Assembly (NCBI GenBank): GCA_017419325.1
Contig: JAFOLN010000053.1
Coordinates: 1 to 7,615 of the forward strand
DNA length: 7,615 nt
Origin: Clostridia bacterium
GTDB lineage: Bacteria > Bacillota > Clostridia > Oscillospirales > RGIG577
Direction of reading: 5' to 3'
Below, piece after piece: positions 6,205 through 7,615 of this stretch. Position numbers and translations under genes: made by a program. The notes beneath the pieces are model-generated. The model was not told where the DNA came from. It saw only the letters and a program-made list of their open reading frames with translations, and searched no databases. Positions within the stretch are counted from its first letter, which is position 1, and each line of letters begins with the position of its first letter.

Positions 6205-7266
6205 TTATTCGCCGTCGCCCACCTTTACCATGATCTTCAACTGGTCGTTCTTCGGGTCGTGGAGCTCCTCGTATGCCGCCTGTATCTGGTCAAGCTCGAA
6301 GTCTATCTCCTTCGTCTTATAGCGCGCAAGGTCGAACTTGCCCTCGGATACGGCCTTTAAGATGATGTCGAAGTTGTCGGTCGGAGAAGCCATTATGCCT
6401 ACGAGCGTGAGCTGATGTAAAAGGGCAATGATGGTCATTATCGGAACGGGCTTCCAGTTTACGCCGACCAGCGATACCTTGCCGGCCTTCTTCGTTAAGT
6501 TCATGCCGAAGTTTATTGCAGCAGCCGCGCCGGTGCACTCGATGAACTTCGTAAAGCCGCCGCCCGCTCTGTATCCGCCGTCTATCTTCGGGTTGATCTT
6601 ATCCTCAACGCCCTCCTCGGTGGGGTCGAAAACGTCATCGACAACGCCCATTTCCAAAGCCTTCTTTGCGCGCGCCGCGTTGAGCTCGGTCATTGCAACG
6701 TACTCCGCGCCGAGAACCTTTGCCCAGTTCGCGGACATGGAGCCGATTATGCCGCCGCCCGCTACGAGCACCTTGTCGCCGGGGCCCACGTCTATTGCTT
6801 GGCATGCTCTCAGTCCTATGCCCGAGGGCTCTACCATAGCTGCAACATACAGCGGTACGTTGTCGGGAACTTTCTTTATGTACTCGCTCTTTAACGGCTG
6901 GAAGTATTCCGCAAGTGCGCCGGGCTTATCTACAAAGAAGGTGCCGGGAGCGTACAGGTTGTTGCCGCACATGAACGTTCTGCCCGACTTGCACCATTCG
7001 CATTCGCCGCAGGGCGTTATCGGAACGCAGGTTACCTTGTCGCCCACCTTTAAATCCGCTCTGTCGCCGGGGTCTACAATCCTGCCGGAAAATTCATGAC
7101 CGAGCACGAGGCCTACGGGGTCGCACTTTTCCCAGCTGTGGATGTCGGAGCCGCAGATGCCGCAGTATTCGACCTTCATAATCGGTCTCTTGCCGTCCTT
7201 TACGGGATCCGGGAAGTCCTTCTTCTCGCCCAGCTTGTATTTGTCCGCCTGATAAATAACCTTCAT
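6205..7266 (-). CDS. Zinc-dependent medium-chain alcohol/polyol dehydrogenase, paralog 2
   Basis: A 353-residue MDR enzyme with the full residue set: catalytic zinc Cys38, His57-Glu58 (GHEFSG) and Glu146 (VEPSGIG); structural zinc Cys86, Cys89, Cys92 and Cys100; dinucleotide motif GGGIIG at 170-175; and Glu194 indicating NAD(H). The expected reaction is reversible oxidation of a secondary alcohol, substrate unknown. AAGGAGG lies 8 nt before the ATG, one of the strongest ribosome binding sites in the window. It is the first gene after the terminator at 7313-7349 and leads the run MDR-MDR-SDR-cupin. Its last 71 residues match the neighbouring truncated MDR (7398-7615) at 61 of 71 positions, much closer than to paralog 1 (about 43 of 71 for the truncated copy against paralog 1), so this copy and the truncated one are probably the more recent duplicates. 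Confidence 0.93.
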   Translation of the reverse strand: MKVIYQADKYKLGEKKDFPDPVKDGKRPIMKVEYCGICGSDIHSWEKCDPVGLVLGHEFSGRIVDPGDRADLKVGDKVTCVPITPCGECEWCKSGRTFMCGNNLYAPGTFFVDKPGALAEYFQPLKSEYIKKVPDNVPLYVAAMVEPSGIGLRACQAIDVGPGDKVLVAGGGIIGSMSANWAKVLGAEYVAMTELNAARAKKALEMGVVDDVFDPTEEGVEDKINPKIDGGYRAGGGFTKFIECTGAAAAINFGMNLTKKAGKVSLVGVNWKPVPIMTIIALLHQLTLVGIMASPTDNFDIILKAVSEGKFDLARYKTKEIDFELDQIQAAYEELHDPKNDQLKIMVKVGDGE

Positions 7267-7312
7267 GATTTTTTCCTCCTTCTCTTAGTAAAAATTTTAT
7301 TGAGTGATTTTT

Positions 7313-7349
7313 AAAAAAAAACAAAGAGCGGCTGTGCGCCGCTCTTTGT
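7313..7349 (-). terminator. Strong intrinsic terminator after the truncated MDR gene
   Basis: A perfect 12-bp stem (7321-7332 with 7338-7349) with loop 7333-7337 is followed on the minus strand by eight T (7313-7320). It starts 48 bp after the TAA of the MDR gene at 7398 and ends 46 bp before the next ATG (7266). It should end the transcript of the upstream MDR gene, or attenuate read-through into the four-gene run. Confidence 0.9.
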
Positions 7350-7397
7350 AACGCTCAAATTATATTCCGGCGCTTTATTCGCAAATATATGCGTATA

Positions 7398-7615
7398 TTA
7401 TTCGCCTTCGCCGATCTTTACCATGATCTTTAACTGCTCGTTCTTCGGATCGTGGAGCTCTTCGTATGCTGCCTGAATCTCATCAAGGGTGAAGCCTATC
7501 TCCTTCGTCTTATACTGAGCCAGGTTGAACTTGCCCTCGGATACGGCCTTGAGGATTATGTCGAAGTTCTCGGTGGGAGAGGACATGATGCCTACAAGAG
7601 TGAGCTGATGCAGGA
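7398..7615 (-). CDS. Zinc-dependent medium-chain dehydrogenase, paralog 3 (C-terminal 71 residues; 5' end beyond window edge)
   Basis: The frame is open from the window edge to TAA at 7398-7400, giving 71 complete codons. The first complete residues are LHQLTLVGIM, so the ATG inside the segment is not the true start. The piece aligns without gaps to the end of MDR paralog 2 with 10 differences in 71 residues, mostly conservative (Asp/Glu, Ile/Val). It covers the last part of the Rossmann half and the C-terminal strand-helix returning to the catalytic domain (EIQAAYEELHDP, then QLKIMVKIGEGE). No zinc ligand lies in this part, so activity cannot be judged. It is followed by its own terminator, so it may be a separate transcription unit from the other MDR genes. 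Confidence 0.92.
   Translation of the reverse strand, partial: LHQLTLVGIMSSPTENFDIILKAVSEGKFNLAQYKTKEIGFTLDEIQAAYEELHDPKNEQLKIMVKIGEGE

Noticed and set aside
6428..7099. A plus-strand frame whose start resembles another plus-strand frame at 5181-5369
   Set aside because: The similarity (both contain GTGFQFTPTS) arises because both are antisense to the same region of the two MDR paralogs. It is a shadow, not an independent gene family.
7294..7324. Possible promoter for the four-gene operon (TAAAAT with TTGTTT or GTTTTT upstream)
   Set aside because: The -10 is acceptable but the -35 candidates need 17-19 bp spacing, match poorly and lie inside the terminator's T-tract and stem. Not strong enough to list as a feature.
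7384..7397. AT-rich near-palindrome just after the truncated MDR gene
   Set aside because: The match is imperfect at the centre, it lies downstream of a stop codon and before a terminator, and AT-rich sequence gives such patterns by chance.

Overview
All seven protein-coding regions in this window lie on the minus strand, two of them cut by the window edges. The DNA is moderately GC-rich and uses strong AGGAGG-type ribosome binding sites, with TAA at every stop codon present in the window. It also encodes a papain-like protease with surface-anchoring SLH repeats of the 'CTRAQ' type and a Gly/Ser linker. Together these suggest a Gram-positive anaerobe of class Clostridia, possibly a gut Oscillospiraceae-like lineage. 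That placement is inference from protein style. There is no rRNA, tRNA or other taxonomic marker.

Read in the direction of transcription (high to low coordinates), the window has two parts. The first (7615 to about 3750) is a catabolic or redox locus. It opens with the C-terminal end of a zinc-dependent medium-chain dehydrogenase (MDR), closed by a strong intrinsic terminator. A four-gene run follows: two full-length MDR paralogs, a short-chain dehydrogenase (SDR) and a small single-domain cupin. Gaps are 31-67 bp and the run ends in a strong terminator. The three MDR copies are clearly tandem duplicates. They keep all catalytic and structural zinc ligands and an acidic residue indicating NAD(H) preference. 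The set looks suited to oxidising and reducing hydroxyl/keto groups on a polyol, sugar, diol or similar small molecule, but no transporter, kinase or regulator is present to name the substrate.

The second part (about 3750 to 1) carries two separately transcribed genes for exported proteins. One is a 1029-residue surface protease: signal peptide, C1 papain-like domain with a large acidic insertion, lectin-like domain, Ig-like module, Gly/Ser linker, InlB-like repeat, three SLH domains. The other is the first 130 residues of another secreted protein of unknown function. Each has a convincing sigma-A-type promoter with the same layout (TTGCCC, 17-bp spacer, extended -10), set just downstream of the preceding gene's terminator.

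No RNA gene, CRISPR array, insertion sequence or phage element was seen. No stretch over 300 bp lacks a gene. I found no convincing new multi-gene system. The most notable points are the tandem dehydrogenase array with patches of perfect DNA identity and the unusual catalytic domain of the surface protease.
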